5,600 nucleotides of DNA from Candidatus Brevibacterium intestinigallinarum (GTDB lineage: Bacteria > Actinomycetota > Actinomycetes > Actinomycetales > Brevibacteriaceae): positions 1 through 5,600 of the forward strand of contig DWZY01000068.1 in NCBI GenBank assembly GCA_019117325.1, in the 5' to 3' direction. The notes below the pieces were generated by a model, which was not told where the DNA came from, did no database searches, and saw only the letters and a program-made list of their open reading frames with translations. Below, one piece after another: positions 1 through 5,600 of this stretch. Each line of letters starts with the position of its first letter. Position 1 is the first letter of the stretch. The translations under genes and the position numbers were made by a program.

Positions 1-33
1 CACCGGGCTCGAACCACTCCCGTTCGAGTTCAC

Positions 34-83
34 ACGATTCTCGCGATGTACAGGCGAACTTCCCTGTACATCGCGAGAATCGT
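34..83. repeat. 21-bp perfect inverted repeat (long hairpin)
   Basis: The arms at 34-54 and 63-83 are exact reverse complements over 21 bp and enclose an 8-nt loop at 55-62. Each arm contains the core TCTCGCGATGTACA or its complement. The stem is longer and more perfect than an ordinary intrinsic terminator and has no clear T-tract (only a short TTT at 83-85). It lies past the end of the leftward-transcribed enzyme gene. It could terminate a rightward gene ending just outside the window, or it could be a copy of a dispersed palindromic element. The structure is seen directly; its role is inferred. Confidence 0.7.
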
Positions 84-106
84 TTCGGGGGACGGCCCCG
101 TGTGAG

Positions 107-139
107 GGCTGCGCGCTGAGAGCGACTCAGCGCGCGGCC
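107..139 (-). terminator. Probable terminator of the thiamine-diphosphate enzyme gene
   Basis: The arms at 107-120 and 126-139 pair over 14 positions around a 5-nt loop at 121-125. The inner 10 bp are perfect (GCGCGCTGAG with its complement). Position 110 against 136 is the one non-Watson-Crick pair. On the minus strand the stem starts 7 nt after the TGA stop at 147-149, the usual place for a rho-independent terminator. There is no U-tract after it, which is common for terminators of GC-rich actinobacteria. Its position makes it the likely 3' end of the minus-strand transcript. Confidence 0.6.
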
Positions 140-146
140 CCGACAA

Positions 147-1706
147 TCAGAGAACGACCTCGATGAGTGCCGGTCCGTCGGCCGCGAGCGCCCGCTCGTA
201 GGCGGCGGACAGCTCCTCGATCGTCTCGACGCTCTCCGCCGGGACACCGAAGCCGCGCGACACGGACACCCAGTCGACGACGGGCCGCTCGAGGTCCAGC
301 AGGGTCGCCGCGGTGTCGCCCACCATCTCGACTCCCACGTTCTTCATCTCGTGGCGCAGGATCTGGTACTTCCGGTTCGCCAGGATGAGCGTCACGACGC
401 GCACGCCCTCGCGCGCCTGCGTCCACAGCGTCTGCGGCATGTAGAGGCCGGACCCGTCGGACTCGAGCGCGATGACCGTGCGATCCGGGCACGCGATCGC
501 GGCGCCTGTGGCGACGGGCAGCGCCCAGCCGATCGAGCCACCGGTGGGATTGAACCAGTCGTGCGGACGGGACGCCGCGGTCGCCTCGGGGAACGTCCGC
601 CCGGACGTGATCGACTCGTCGACGACGATCGCGTTCTCCGGGATCGCGCCCGCCAGGAACACGCCCAGCTTCTCCGGCGTGATCGTCCCGGTGGGTCGCT
701 GCGGCAGGTCGAGGTCGACCGGCTTCGCCTCCGCCGCCTTCGTCCGGGCCGCCTGCGGCAGGGAGTCCAGCACCGCCTGGAGCGGCAGGTCCGCGCGCGG
801 CGTCTCCGGGGTCAGGTCGATCATGTGCGTGCCCGGTGTTGCGAGCGTGCTGCGCTTCGTCGGGTAGGCGAAGAACGCGACCGGCGGCTTCGCGCCCACG
901 AGGACGAGCGTGTCGAACTGCGACAGCACCTGCTGCGCCTCGTCGACCGCGTACGGCAGCTTCTGGGCCGCGAACCGGCCCGCTCCGCGCTCCACTCGGG
1001 GCGCGAAGGTTCCGGTGAAAACGGTGGCCCCGGTCGCTTGCGCGATCCGGCCGGCCGCAGCGAGGGCGTCCGCGCGCGGGGTCCGTCCGCCCAGGAGGAT
1101 CGCCCCGCGCGAGCCCGCGTCCAGCAGCGCCCGAGCCGTGGCCTCGGCGACGGCCCCATCGACCACCGGCAGCGGTGCGGGCAGTGCGGTGGGCGACGCC
1201 GCGGGTGTGGAGAGCTCGTTCCAGGCCGCGTCGGCCGGGAGGATGAGCGAGGCGACCTGACCGCGGCGGGCGACAGTGATGGCGTCCGCGACGTCGTGGG
1301 CGAGTGCCTGCTCGTCGATCGAGGTGCGCACCCAGTGGGAGAACGGGCGCGCGGTGCCTTCGACGTCGCTGGTGAGCGGTGCGTCAAGCGCGCGGTGGTA
1401 GCTGGCGTGATCGCCGATGACGTTGACGACGGGGGAGTGCGCGCGCAGGGCATTGTGCAGGTTCGACAGGCCGTTCGCCAGGCCCGGGCCCAAGTGCAGG
1501 AGGGTCGCGGCCGGCTGGTCCGTCATCCGCGCGTAGCCGTCGGCAGCGCCCGTCACCGCGCCCTCGAACAGCCCCAGCACGCCGCGGACTCCGGGTGTCC
1601 CGTCGAGTGCCGCGACGAAGTGCATCTCTGAAGTTCCGGGGTTCGCGAAGCAGGTCGTGACTCCGTTGTGCTCCAGCGTCGCCAGCAGGGAATCGGCACC
1701 GTTCAC
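147..1706 (-). CDS. Thiamine-diphosphate-dependent enzyme, acetolactate synthase / benzoylformate decarboxylase-like
   Basis: This 519-residue protein has the full three-domain layout of thiamine-diphosphate decarboxylases and synthases. The N-terminal pyrimidine-binding domain (about 1-165) carries NPGTSE at 22-27, the presumed cofactor-activating Glu48 in LFEGA, and HLGPG at 71-75. The middle domain covers about 180-330. The C-terminal pyrophosphate domain has GGSIGWALP at 389-397 and the Mg/pyrophosphate motif SDGSG (416-420) ending at Asn444. The length is typical; catalytic acetolactate synthase subunits are usually a little longer. The frame stays open far upstream, but I chose GTG at 1706 because AGAGGAG ends 5 nt before it and homology begins there. 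NPGTSE and His71 resemble benzoylformate decarboxylase (Ser26, His70), yet that enzyme's second active-site histidine seems to be replaced near AFFAYP (277-282). No small regulatory subunit lies next to it. Fold and cofactor are well supported; substrate is not. Such proteins are often annotated simply as acetolactate synthase large subunit. Confidence 0.93.
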   Translation of the reverse strand: MNGADSLLATLEHNGVTTCFANPGTSEMHFVAALDGTPGVRGVLGLFEGAVTGAADGYARMTDQPAATLLHLGPGLANGLSNLHNALRAHSPVVNVIGDHASYHRALDAPLTSDVEGTARPFSHWVRTSIDEQALAHDVADAITVARRGQVASLILPADAAWNELSTPAASPTALPAPLPVVDGAVAEATARALLDAGSRGAILLGGRTPRADALAAAGRIAQATGATVFTGTFAPRVERGAGRFAAQKLPYAVDEAQQVLSQFDTLVLVGAKPPVAFFAYPTKRSTLATPGTHMIDLTPETPRADLPLQAVLDSLPQAARTKAAEAKPVDLDLPQRPTGTITPEKLGVFLAGAIPENAIVVDESITSGRTFPEATAASRPHDWFNPTGGSIGWALPVATGAAIACPDRTVIALESDGSGLYMPQTLWTQAREGVRVVTLILANRKYQILRHEMKNVGVEMVGDTAATLLDLERPVVDWVSVSRGFGVPAESVETIEELSAAYERALAADGPALIEVVL

Positions 1707-1711
1707 GGGGG

Positions 1712-1718
1712 CTCCTCT
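1712..1718 (-). promoter_or_regulatory. Ribosome-binding site that fixes the GTG start at 1706
   Basis: On the minus strand AGAGGAG is followed by five C residues and then the GTG codon. The reading frame has no stop for another 640 bases upstream, so this site, together with the start of family homology, separates the 519-residue protein from a spurious 733-residue extension. Confidence 0.75.
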
Positions 1719-1733
1719 CAGTCGGCCGGCGGG

Positions 1734-1753
1734 CCCGACCAGCGGCGGTCGGG
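1734..1753 (-). promoter_or_regulatory. Small hairpin in the 5' leader of the thiamine-diphosphate enzyme gene
   Basis: CCCGACC (1734-1740) pairs with GGTCGGG (1747-1753) over 7 bp around a 6-nt loop, starting 28 nt upstream of the GTG start at 1706. It could be a leader element or a chance stem in GC-rich DNA. No leader peptide with regulatory codons and no known riboswitch core surrounds it. I saw no convincing -35/-10 pair for either divergent gene in the 1707-1920 interval. Confidence 0.2.
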
Positions 1754-1920
1754 AGGATCGTGCTGCGGTGCACGCGTGCCGGCGGTGTGTGGCCATCGTC
1801 GCACATGAGCAGGCAGAAGCGGGGGCGGTTTCCGCACGGCAGGACGCGGCGCCGCGCAGCCCGGGCCCGGGGGTCGTGCGGGAGACGGCCGGCGCCTGCG
1901 GGATGTGCGACCATGAGCGC

Positions 1921-2952
1921 GTGATCCCTCTCTTCTCAGATCCGGTCCTGGACGTCGCGCGGGAGACCGCACTCATCGCCACCGCCCGCATGCTCGCGTG
2001 GGCCGACCGGCTCACCGCCGAGGCCGTCGACGCCAAGGACGGCGGCAACGACCTCGTCACCGCCGCCGATTCGGAGATCGAGGCGCTGGTCCGCCACCAC
2101 CTGGCCGCCCGCCGCCCCGGTGACACGATGGTGGGTGAGGAGGGCGCCGCTGCGCGGGCGCTCGCAGACGTTGAGGGTGGCACGCGGGTCGAGGAGCGAC
2201 TGACGAGGGCCGCCGAGGCCGCAGCGGCTGGCCGTGCAGGTGCGGGCCGTGCTGGTGGTGAGGCCGGAGCGGCCGAGGATGGTGCGGGCGAGAAGCTCGT
2301 CTGGCACGTCGATCCGATCGATGGGACCGTCAATTTCGTCCGCAGCATCGAGCACTTCTGCTTCTCCGTGGGCGTGCGCCTCGCCTCTGCGGACCCTGCC
2401 GCCCCGGATGACGGCTGGGTCGCGGGCCTCGTGGCCGCCCCACTGCTGGACCGCGTGTGGTTCGCGGTCGACGGCCGCGCCTGGGCTGCGCCGCTGAGCG
2501 CGCTCGAGGACCCGACCGCAGCGGTGCGGGAGCTGGACGGGGGAGGGGCGCCGTCCTCGGGCCGGGTCGTCGCGACGGGCTTCGGCTATGCGCCGGAGCG
2601 ACGGGCCGTGCAGCTCGAGGCGCTGGGCCGTGTCATGGAGGACTTCGACGATGTGCGCCGGTGCGGCTCCGCGGCGATCGACCTGTGCATGGCCGCCGAG
2701 GGCCGCGTGAACGCCTACTACGAGCGCGGCCTGGGCGTCTATGACTACGCCGGCGGCGCGTACGTCGCCCAGTGTGCTGGCCGGTTCGTCCACCGTCGCG
2801 CGGACTCGTTCCTGCGCGAGGACACGGGCGCGACGATCCAGCCGGCAGCACCAGTGGCAGGCGAGGGGGCCTCGGCGGTCCAACCCGCCCCGGAACTCAC
2901 CGTCGTCGCGGACACCCGGGAGCGGTTCGTGCTGCTGCTGGCCCGCGGCTGA
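1921..2952 (+). CDS. Inositol-monophosphatase-family phosphatase with an alanine-rich insert
   Basis: This 343-residue protein belongs to the Mg-dependent inositol monophosphatase / SuhB / HisN / fructose-bisphosphatase-like family, which hydrolyses small phosphate monoesters. The diagnostic motifs are present in order: NDLVTAAD (43-50), the metal-binding GEEG (72-75), WHVDPIDGTVNFV (128-140, with metal ligands Asp131 and Asp134), and VYDYAGG (273-279) holding the C-terminal catalytic-site Asp275. Usual family length is about 260-280; the excess is largely a low-complexity Ala/Gly/Glu stretch at about 76-125 and a Pro/Ala-rich piece near 306-325. The start is uncertain. GTG at 1921 fits the beginning of family homology; ATG at 1903 would add six residues, and GTG at 1768, 11 nt after GGGAGG, would add 51 unlikely ones. 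None has a strong ribosome-binding site at good spacing, so leaderless translation is possible. It converges on the ABC ATPase gene and looks monocistronic. The substrate (inositol phosphate, histidinol phosphate or another) cannot be told from sequence. Confidence 0.9.
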   Translation: MIPLFSDPVLDVARETALIATARMLAWADRLTAEAVDAKDGGNDLVTAADSEIEALVRHHLAARRPGDTMVGEEGAAARALADVEGGTRVEERLTRAAEAAAAGRAGAGRAGGEAGAAEDGAGEKLVWHVDPIDGTVNFVRSIEHFCFSVGVRLASADPAAPDDGWVAGLVAAPLLDRVWFAVDGRAWAAPLSALEDPTAAVRELDGGGAPSSGRVVATGFGYAPERRAVQLEALGRVMEDFDDVRRCGSAAIDLCMAAEGRVNAYYERGLGVYDYAGGAYVAQCAGRFVHRRADSFLREDTGATIQPAAPVAGEGASAVQPAPELTVVADTRERFVLLLARG

Positions 2953-2969
2953 AGTTTCTGCATCTCAGT

Positions 2970-3041
2970 CCGGAAAGACACCGGGAATCGCACACTGCAC
3001 CGCCATAGCGGCGTAGTTTGCGATTCCCGGTGTCTTTCTGG
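2970..3041. terminator. Long imperfect hairpin between convergent genes, probable bidirectional terminator
   Basis: Arms at 2970-3003 and 3008-3041 pair almost throughout around the 4-nt loop CATA at 3004-3007. A 20-bp perfect block (2973-2992 with 3019-3038) is continued inward to an inner CCGC/GCGG stem. Read as plus-strand RNA, two positions mismatch (2993/3018 and 2999/3012) and two are G-U wobbles (2972/3039 and 2997/3014). It starts 18 nt after the phosphatase stop and lies 27 nt past the ATPase stop on the other strand, so it can serve both transcripts. There is no strong T-tract. At about 34 positions per arm it is unusually long for a simple terminator, and a dispersed palindromic element is an alternative. 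Confidence 0.65.
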
Positions 3042-3060
3042 CGAGGTGTCTTCCTGACGG
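3029..3060 (+). repeat. Tandem pair of 16-bp units at the hairpin edge
   Basis: Units 3029-3044 and 3045-3060 both begin GGTGTCTT and match at 13 of 16 positions. The first unit forms the outer part of the right hairpin arm; the second lies outside the hairpin and has no partner on the left side. This one-sided duplication suggests slippage or an element boundary rather than part of a terminator. Confidence 0.5.
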
Positions 3061-3067
3061 TCGCTGC

Positions 3068-3823
3068 TCAGTAGTAGCAGGCCAGGAGGCCTCGGGGTCC
3101 CTCGATGACGTCGATCGGGGTGTTGAAGATCGCGGACAGCGTCTCCGGCACCATGATCTCCTCCGGCGTTCCCAGCGCGACGACCTCGCCCTTCTTGAGC
3201 GCGCAGATGTGATCCGCGTAGTGGCCGGCGAAGTTGATGTCGTGCAGCACGATGACGATCGTCTTGCCCAGCTCCCGGGCCGCCCGGCGCAGGTGCTTCA
3301 TCATCTGGACGGAGTGCTGCATGTCGAGGTTGTTGAGCGGCTCGTCCAGCAGCACGTACTCCGTGTCCTGGGCCAGCACCATCGCGACGTACGCCCGCTG
3401 GCGCTGACCGCCGGAGAGCTCGTCCAGGAACCGGGACTCCAGCTCCTCGAGGTTGAGGAAGTCGATCGACCGGCTGATGATCCGCTCGTCCTCGACGGCC
3501 AGGCGCCCGTTCGAGTGCGGGAAGCGGCCGAAGCCCACCAGCTGGCGCACTGTCAGTCGGGTGACGAAGTGGTTCTCCTGGCGCAGGATCGAGATGGTCT
3601 TCGCCAGCTCCTTCGACGGAGTCTTCGTGACGTCCAGGCCGGCCACCGTGATGGTGCCGGCGTCCATGCCCATGAGCCGCCCGATCATCGTGAGCAGCGT
3701 CGACTTGCCCGCGCCGTTGGGGCCCACGAGCGCGGTGATGCCGCCGTGCTGGATCTCGAGGTCGACGGGGCCGATCGCCACCTCGGAGGTGTAGCGGCGC
3801 AGAACGGAGCTGAGCGTGATCAC
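3068..3823 (-). CDS. Iron-siderophore ABC transporter, ATP-binding protein (FepC/FecE class, YclP/CeuD-like)
   Basis: This 251-residue protein is the cytoplasmic ATPase that drives import of a ferric chelate through the two permeases encoded upstream. All ABC motifs are intact: Walker A GPNGAGKST (34-42), Q-loop Gln82, signature LSGGQ (136-140), Walker B YVLLDE (156-161), D-loop NNLD (164-167) and H-loop His194. The stretches GFGRFPHSNGRL (97-108) and LDEPLNNLDMQHSV (159-172) closely match what I recall of Bacillus YclP (petrobactin uptake) and the CeuD/VctC branch serving catecholate-type siderophores; that narrower placement is from memory. The GTG start at 3823 overlaps the permease 2 stop by 4 nt (GTGA) and follows GAAAGGG at 6-nt spacing, so coupled translation is likely. 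Length is normal for the family. It is the last gene of the operon. Expression is probably iron-regulated, but the promoter lies outside the window. Confidence 0.95.
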   Translation of the reverse strand: MITLSSVLRRYTSEVAIGPVDLEIQHGGITALVGPNGAGKSTLLTMIGRLMGMDAGTITVAGLDVTKTPSKELAKTISILRQENHFVTRLTVRQLVGFGRFPHSNGRLAVEDERIISRSIDFLNLEELESRFLDELSGGQRQRAYVAMVLAQDTEYVLLDEPLNNLDMQHSVQMMKHLRRAARELGKTIVIVLHDINFAGHYADHICALKKGEVVALGTPEEIMVPETLSAIFNTPIDVIEGPRGLLACYY

Positions 3824-4965
3824 AGGCGGCCCTTTCGGAGGATGTATGCGAGGAAGAACGTGCCGCCCACGACCTCGATGATGATGCCGACGGAGCCCTC
3901 GGCGTAGAAGAGGTGCTTGAGGACGAAGTACGAGCCGGCCAGCACGACGATGCCGATGAGCCACGCCATGGGGAAGAGGAGCCGGTGGTCGTACGTGTCG
4001 CCCAGCTGGTAGGCGAGCATCGCGATGAGGAAGCCCAGGAACGTCATGGGTCCCACGAGTGCGGTCGAGACCGCCATGAGGACGGACACCAGGAGCAGGA
4101 CGATGATCATCTGCCGGCGGTGGGCCAGCCCCAGGTTCATCGCCGTGTCACGTCCCAGCGACATGACGTTGAGGCGACCGCCCTGCATCCACAGGAGGAG
4201 GCCGGTGACGGCGGCCAGGCCGATCGCCCAGCCCAGCTCGTCGGTGTCCGCGTTCGCGATCGAGCCGATGAGCCGCGCCGTGAGGATGTCGAACTCGCTG
4301 GGGGTGAGCAGGCGCTGCAGGAAGGTCGCCGCGGCACCCAGTCCGCCGCCCAGCACGATGCCCACGAGCAGGGTGATCTGCAGGTTCCCACTGCGCCGGA
4401 CCAGCAGCCAGCCGTAGAGCACCGCGGCGAACGCCACCATGAGGGCGATCTGGAGCAGGAACTGCCCCGGCCCGGTGAGGAAGGTGATCCCGGCGGCCCC
4501 CAGGAAGTAGACGGCCGATGTCTGCACGAGGCGGTAGAGCGATTCGAAGCCCATGACCGACGGCGTGAGGATCCGGTTGTTCGTGATGGTCTGGAACGCG
4601 ATCGTCGCGATCCCCTGGCAGAACGCGATGACGACGATGACGACGATGCTCGTCATTCGCATCTGGGCGATGAGCCAGAAGCCGCGCGAGCCGAACTCCA
4701 TGGGGTTGTCGTACGCCAGGACGCCCAGGATGGAGGCCGCGGCGAGCACGACGAGTATCGCCATCGTGAGCCAGTACCTGCGGGCCGCGCGCCGGGAGGG
4801 CAGGGCGCCGGAGCGCCGGTGCGCGTCGGCCTCTGCGAAGAGTCCGTCGCGGGACGGCTCGGTCGGTGACTGCGGACGACCGGGCCGCGCTGACTCAGGC
4901 CGCGCTGACCCGGACCGCCGGTCATCGGGTGAGCCGGGGAGCTCCTGGTCGGTGGTGGCTGACAT
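3820..4965 (-). CDS. Iron-siderophore ABC transporter permease 2 (FecCD family, YclO/CeuC-like)
   Basis: This 381-residue integral membrane protein is one of two FecCD-family permeases forming the channel for the ferric siderophore. After a hydrophilic N-terminus of about 60 residues, hydrophobic segments lie near 64-85, 100-124, 145-162, 168-188, 196-218, 244-260, 285-312, 332-352 and 358-376, close to the ten helices usual for the family. LGRDTAMNLGLAHRR (270-284) fits the cytoplasmic coupling helix that contacts the ATPase, and GPMTFLGFLIAMLAYQL (305-321) corresponds to the conserved family stretch GPIGFVGLIVPHIAR. ATG at 4965 is preceded by GGAAGAA with good spacing. The N-terminal tail is rich in Ser, Pro, Arg and Asp, contains a small in-frame repeat, and is longer than in homologues I recall (about 315-340 residues in total), so a later internal start cannot be fully excluded. 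It follows permease 1 after a 57-nt gap and overlaps the ATPase gene by 4 nt. Confidence 0.93.
   Translation of the reverse strand: MSATTDQELPGSPDDRRSGSARPESARPGRPQSPTEPSRDGLFAEADAHRRSGALPSRRAARRYWLTMAILVVLAAASILGVLAYDNPMEFGSRGFWLIAQMRMTSIVVIVVIAFCQGIATIAFQTITNNRILTPSVMGFESLYRLVQTSAVYFLGAAGITFLTGPGQFLLQIALMVAFAAVLYGWLLVRRSGNLQITLLVGIVLGGGLGAAATFLQRLLTPSEFDILTARLIGSIANADTDELGWAIGLAAVTGLLLWMQGGRLNVMSLGRDTAMNLGLAHRRQMIIVLLLVSVLMAVSTALVGPMTFLGFLIAMLAYQLGDTYDHRLLFPMAWLIGIVVLAGSYFVLKHLFYAEGSVGIIIEVVGGTFFLAYILRKGRL
4883..4909 (-). repeat. Short in-frame direct repeat in the permease 2 N-terminal tail
   Basis: GGCCGCGCTGAC occurs at 4883-4894 and 4898-4909, offset by 15 bp, which is exactly five codons. 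It encodes the SARPE and SARPG units (about residues 20-29) of the hydrophilic tail. The size and frame fit slippage in a region under weak constraint. Confidence 0.55.
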
Positions 4966-5022
4966 GGGGATTCTTCCGTGAGGGACGGTGGTGGGCGCGC
5001 AGCGGCCGGCCGCGGGTGCGGC

Positions 5023-5600
5023 TCAGCTCTTCCGCGCGATGAGAGCGACGAAGACGACGGCGCCCACCAGGGCGAGGATGAGCGAGACGGGGATCTCGAA
5101 CGGAGCGATGATCGTGCGGCCCAGCAGGTCGCACACGGTCACGAGGGCGATGCCGGTGAGTGCGACCCACGGCAGGTTGGAGCGCAGGTCATCGCCGCGG
5201 AACATCGACACGATGTTGGGCACGATGAGTCCCAGGAACGGGAGGTTGCCCACGACGACCGTGACGACGCCGGTCGCGATCGCGATGAGCCCGGTGCCCA
5301 GCAGGACGACGGCGCGGTAGTTGAGGCCGAGGTTCGTGGAGAACTCCTCGCCCAGGCCGGCCGCGGTGAAGCGATCGGCGGAGACGAACACGGCGACGAC
5401 CACGATGATGACGACTAGCAGCGGCTCGTACTTCCCCTGGATGATGCCGGTGAAGGAGCCTGCGAACCAGATGCCCAGGCTCTGGAGCATGTCCGTCTGC
5501 AGGGCGATGAAGGTGGAGACCGCGCCCACGACGGCACCCAGCATGATGCCGACGATCGGGACGATGACGGACGAGCGCAGGGTGACGCGCTGGAGGAACG
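5023..5600 (-). CDS. Iron-siderophore ABC transporter permease 1, C-terminal part (FecCD family, YclN/CeuB-like)
   Basis: The frame is open to the right window edge, so the 5' end is missing; 191 complete codons before the stop are visible. By family length (about 320-340 residues) roughly 130-150 N-terminal residues lie outside. The visible part has hydrophobic helices near residues 11-33, 59-74, 95-117, 119-131, 142-164 and 168-189. It contains a probable coupling helix around DRFTAAGLGEEFSTNLGL (75-92) and the FecCD signature GNLPFLGLIVPN (117-128) followed by FRGDDLRSNLP (133-143), comparable to GFVGLIVPHIAR plus GPDHRRLLP in the family. The ATG at 5544 is an internal methionine, not the start, because homologous coding sequence continues upstream of it. 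This is the partner of permease 2, and its position first in the run matches YclN/CeuB order. The substrate-binding protein may lie further upstream. Confidence 0.92.
   Translation of the reverse strand, partial: FLQRVTLRSSVIVPIVGIMLGAVVGAVSTFIALQTDMLQSLGIWFAGSFTGIIQGKYEPLLVVIIVVVAVFVSADRFTAAGLGEEFSTNLGLNYRAVVLLGTGLIAIATGVVTVVVGNLPFLGLIVPNIVSMFRGDDLRSNLPWVALTGIALVTVCDLLGRTIIAPFEIPVSLILALVGAVVFVALIARKS

Noticed and set aside
1..32. CTCGAAC/GTTCGAG inverted repeat resembling a tRNA T-arm
   Set aside because: On neither strand do the flanks form the 5-bp T stem, an anticodon arm or an acceptor stem; the 21-bp hairpin occupies the adjacent DNA. It is a 7-bp stem by itself.
351..1631. Long plus-strand open frame of 426 codons opposite the thiamine-diphosphate enzyme gene
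   Set aside because: It is antisense to a gene with clear family motifs; the translation is Arg/Gly-rich with no recognisable domain. Long antisense frames are expected in DNA with such high GC at third positions.
1707..1725. CTGAGAGGAG on the minus strand, reminiscent of the CUGAGA core of the thiamine-diphosphate riboswitch
   Set aside because: It sits 5 nt from the start codon as the ribosome-binding site, and the rest of the riboswitch consensus is absent. The enzyme uses the cofactor but does not make it.
1936..2883. Minus-strand open frame of 315 codons opposite the phosphatase gene
   Set aside because: The plus-strand frame carries all phosphatase motifs in order; the antisense product shows no domain and is compositionally skewed.
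3913..4869. Plus-strand open frame of 318 codons opposite permease 2
   Set aside because: It encodes an Asp/Arg/Glu/His-rich product, as expected from reading a hydrophobic membrane protein gene backwards; the sense frame is a clear FecCD permease.
5002..5013. 12-bp palindrome GCGGCCGGCCGC in the gap between the two permease genes
   Set aside because: It has no loop and consists only of G and C; such palindromes arise readily by chance at this base composition. A similar one occurs at 1860-1871.
1..5600. CRISPR arrays, insertion sequences, phage genes or toxin-antitoxin pairs
   Set aside because: I saw no regularly spaced repeats, transposase motifs or paired small genes. Nearly all of the window is accounted for by five metabolic or transport genes and short intergenic gaps.

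Overview
The window comes from a very GC-rich genome with strong G/C bias at third codon positions, GTG starts and purine-rich ribosome-binding sites. This points to an actinobacterium, probably of the order Micrococcales. The genus cannot be read from the sequence.

Layout. Positions 1-146 hold no gene I can support, but they carry two hairpins: a 21-bp perfect inverted repeat and a second stem just after the stop codon of the first gene. A thiamine-diphosphate-dependent enzyme of the acetolactate synthase / benzoylformate decarboxylase superfamily lies on the minus strand (147-1706). About 200 bp of divergent intergenic DNA separates it from a plus-strand inositol-monophosphatase-family phosphatase (about 1921-2952). 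That phosphatase converges on an iron-siderophore ABC transporter operon, and the 115-bp gap between them is mostly one long imperfect hairpin. The operon runs on the minus strand from beyond the right edge: permease 1 (cut by the window end, stop at 5023), permease 2 (3820-4965), then the ATPase (3068-3823).

How the genes work together. The two permeases and the ATPase form the inner-membrane part of a ferric-siderophore importer of the FecCD/FepC class. The ATPase resembles, from memory, the Bacillus YclP / Campylobacter CeuD branch, and the permease-permease-ATPase order fits YclN-YclO-YclP or CeuB-CeuC-CeuD. The substrate-binding lipoprotein is not downstream of the ATPase, so it should lie upstream of permease 1 or elsewhere. 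The ATPase start overlaps the permease 2 stop by 4 nt, as expected for coupled translation. The thiamine-diphosphate enzyme and the phosphatase are separate transcription units with no evident link to iron uptake.

No clearly new multi-gene system is visible. The points most worth checking are the two long intergenic hairpins (possibly dispersed palindromic elements), the substrate of the thiamine-diphosphate enzyme, and an alanine-rich insert between metal-site motifs of the phosphatase.
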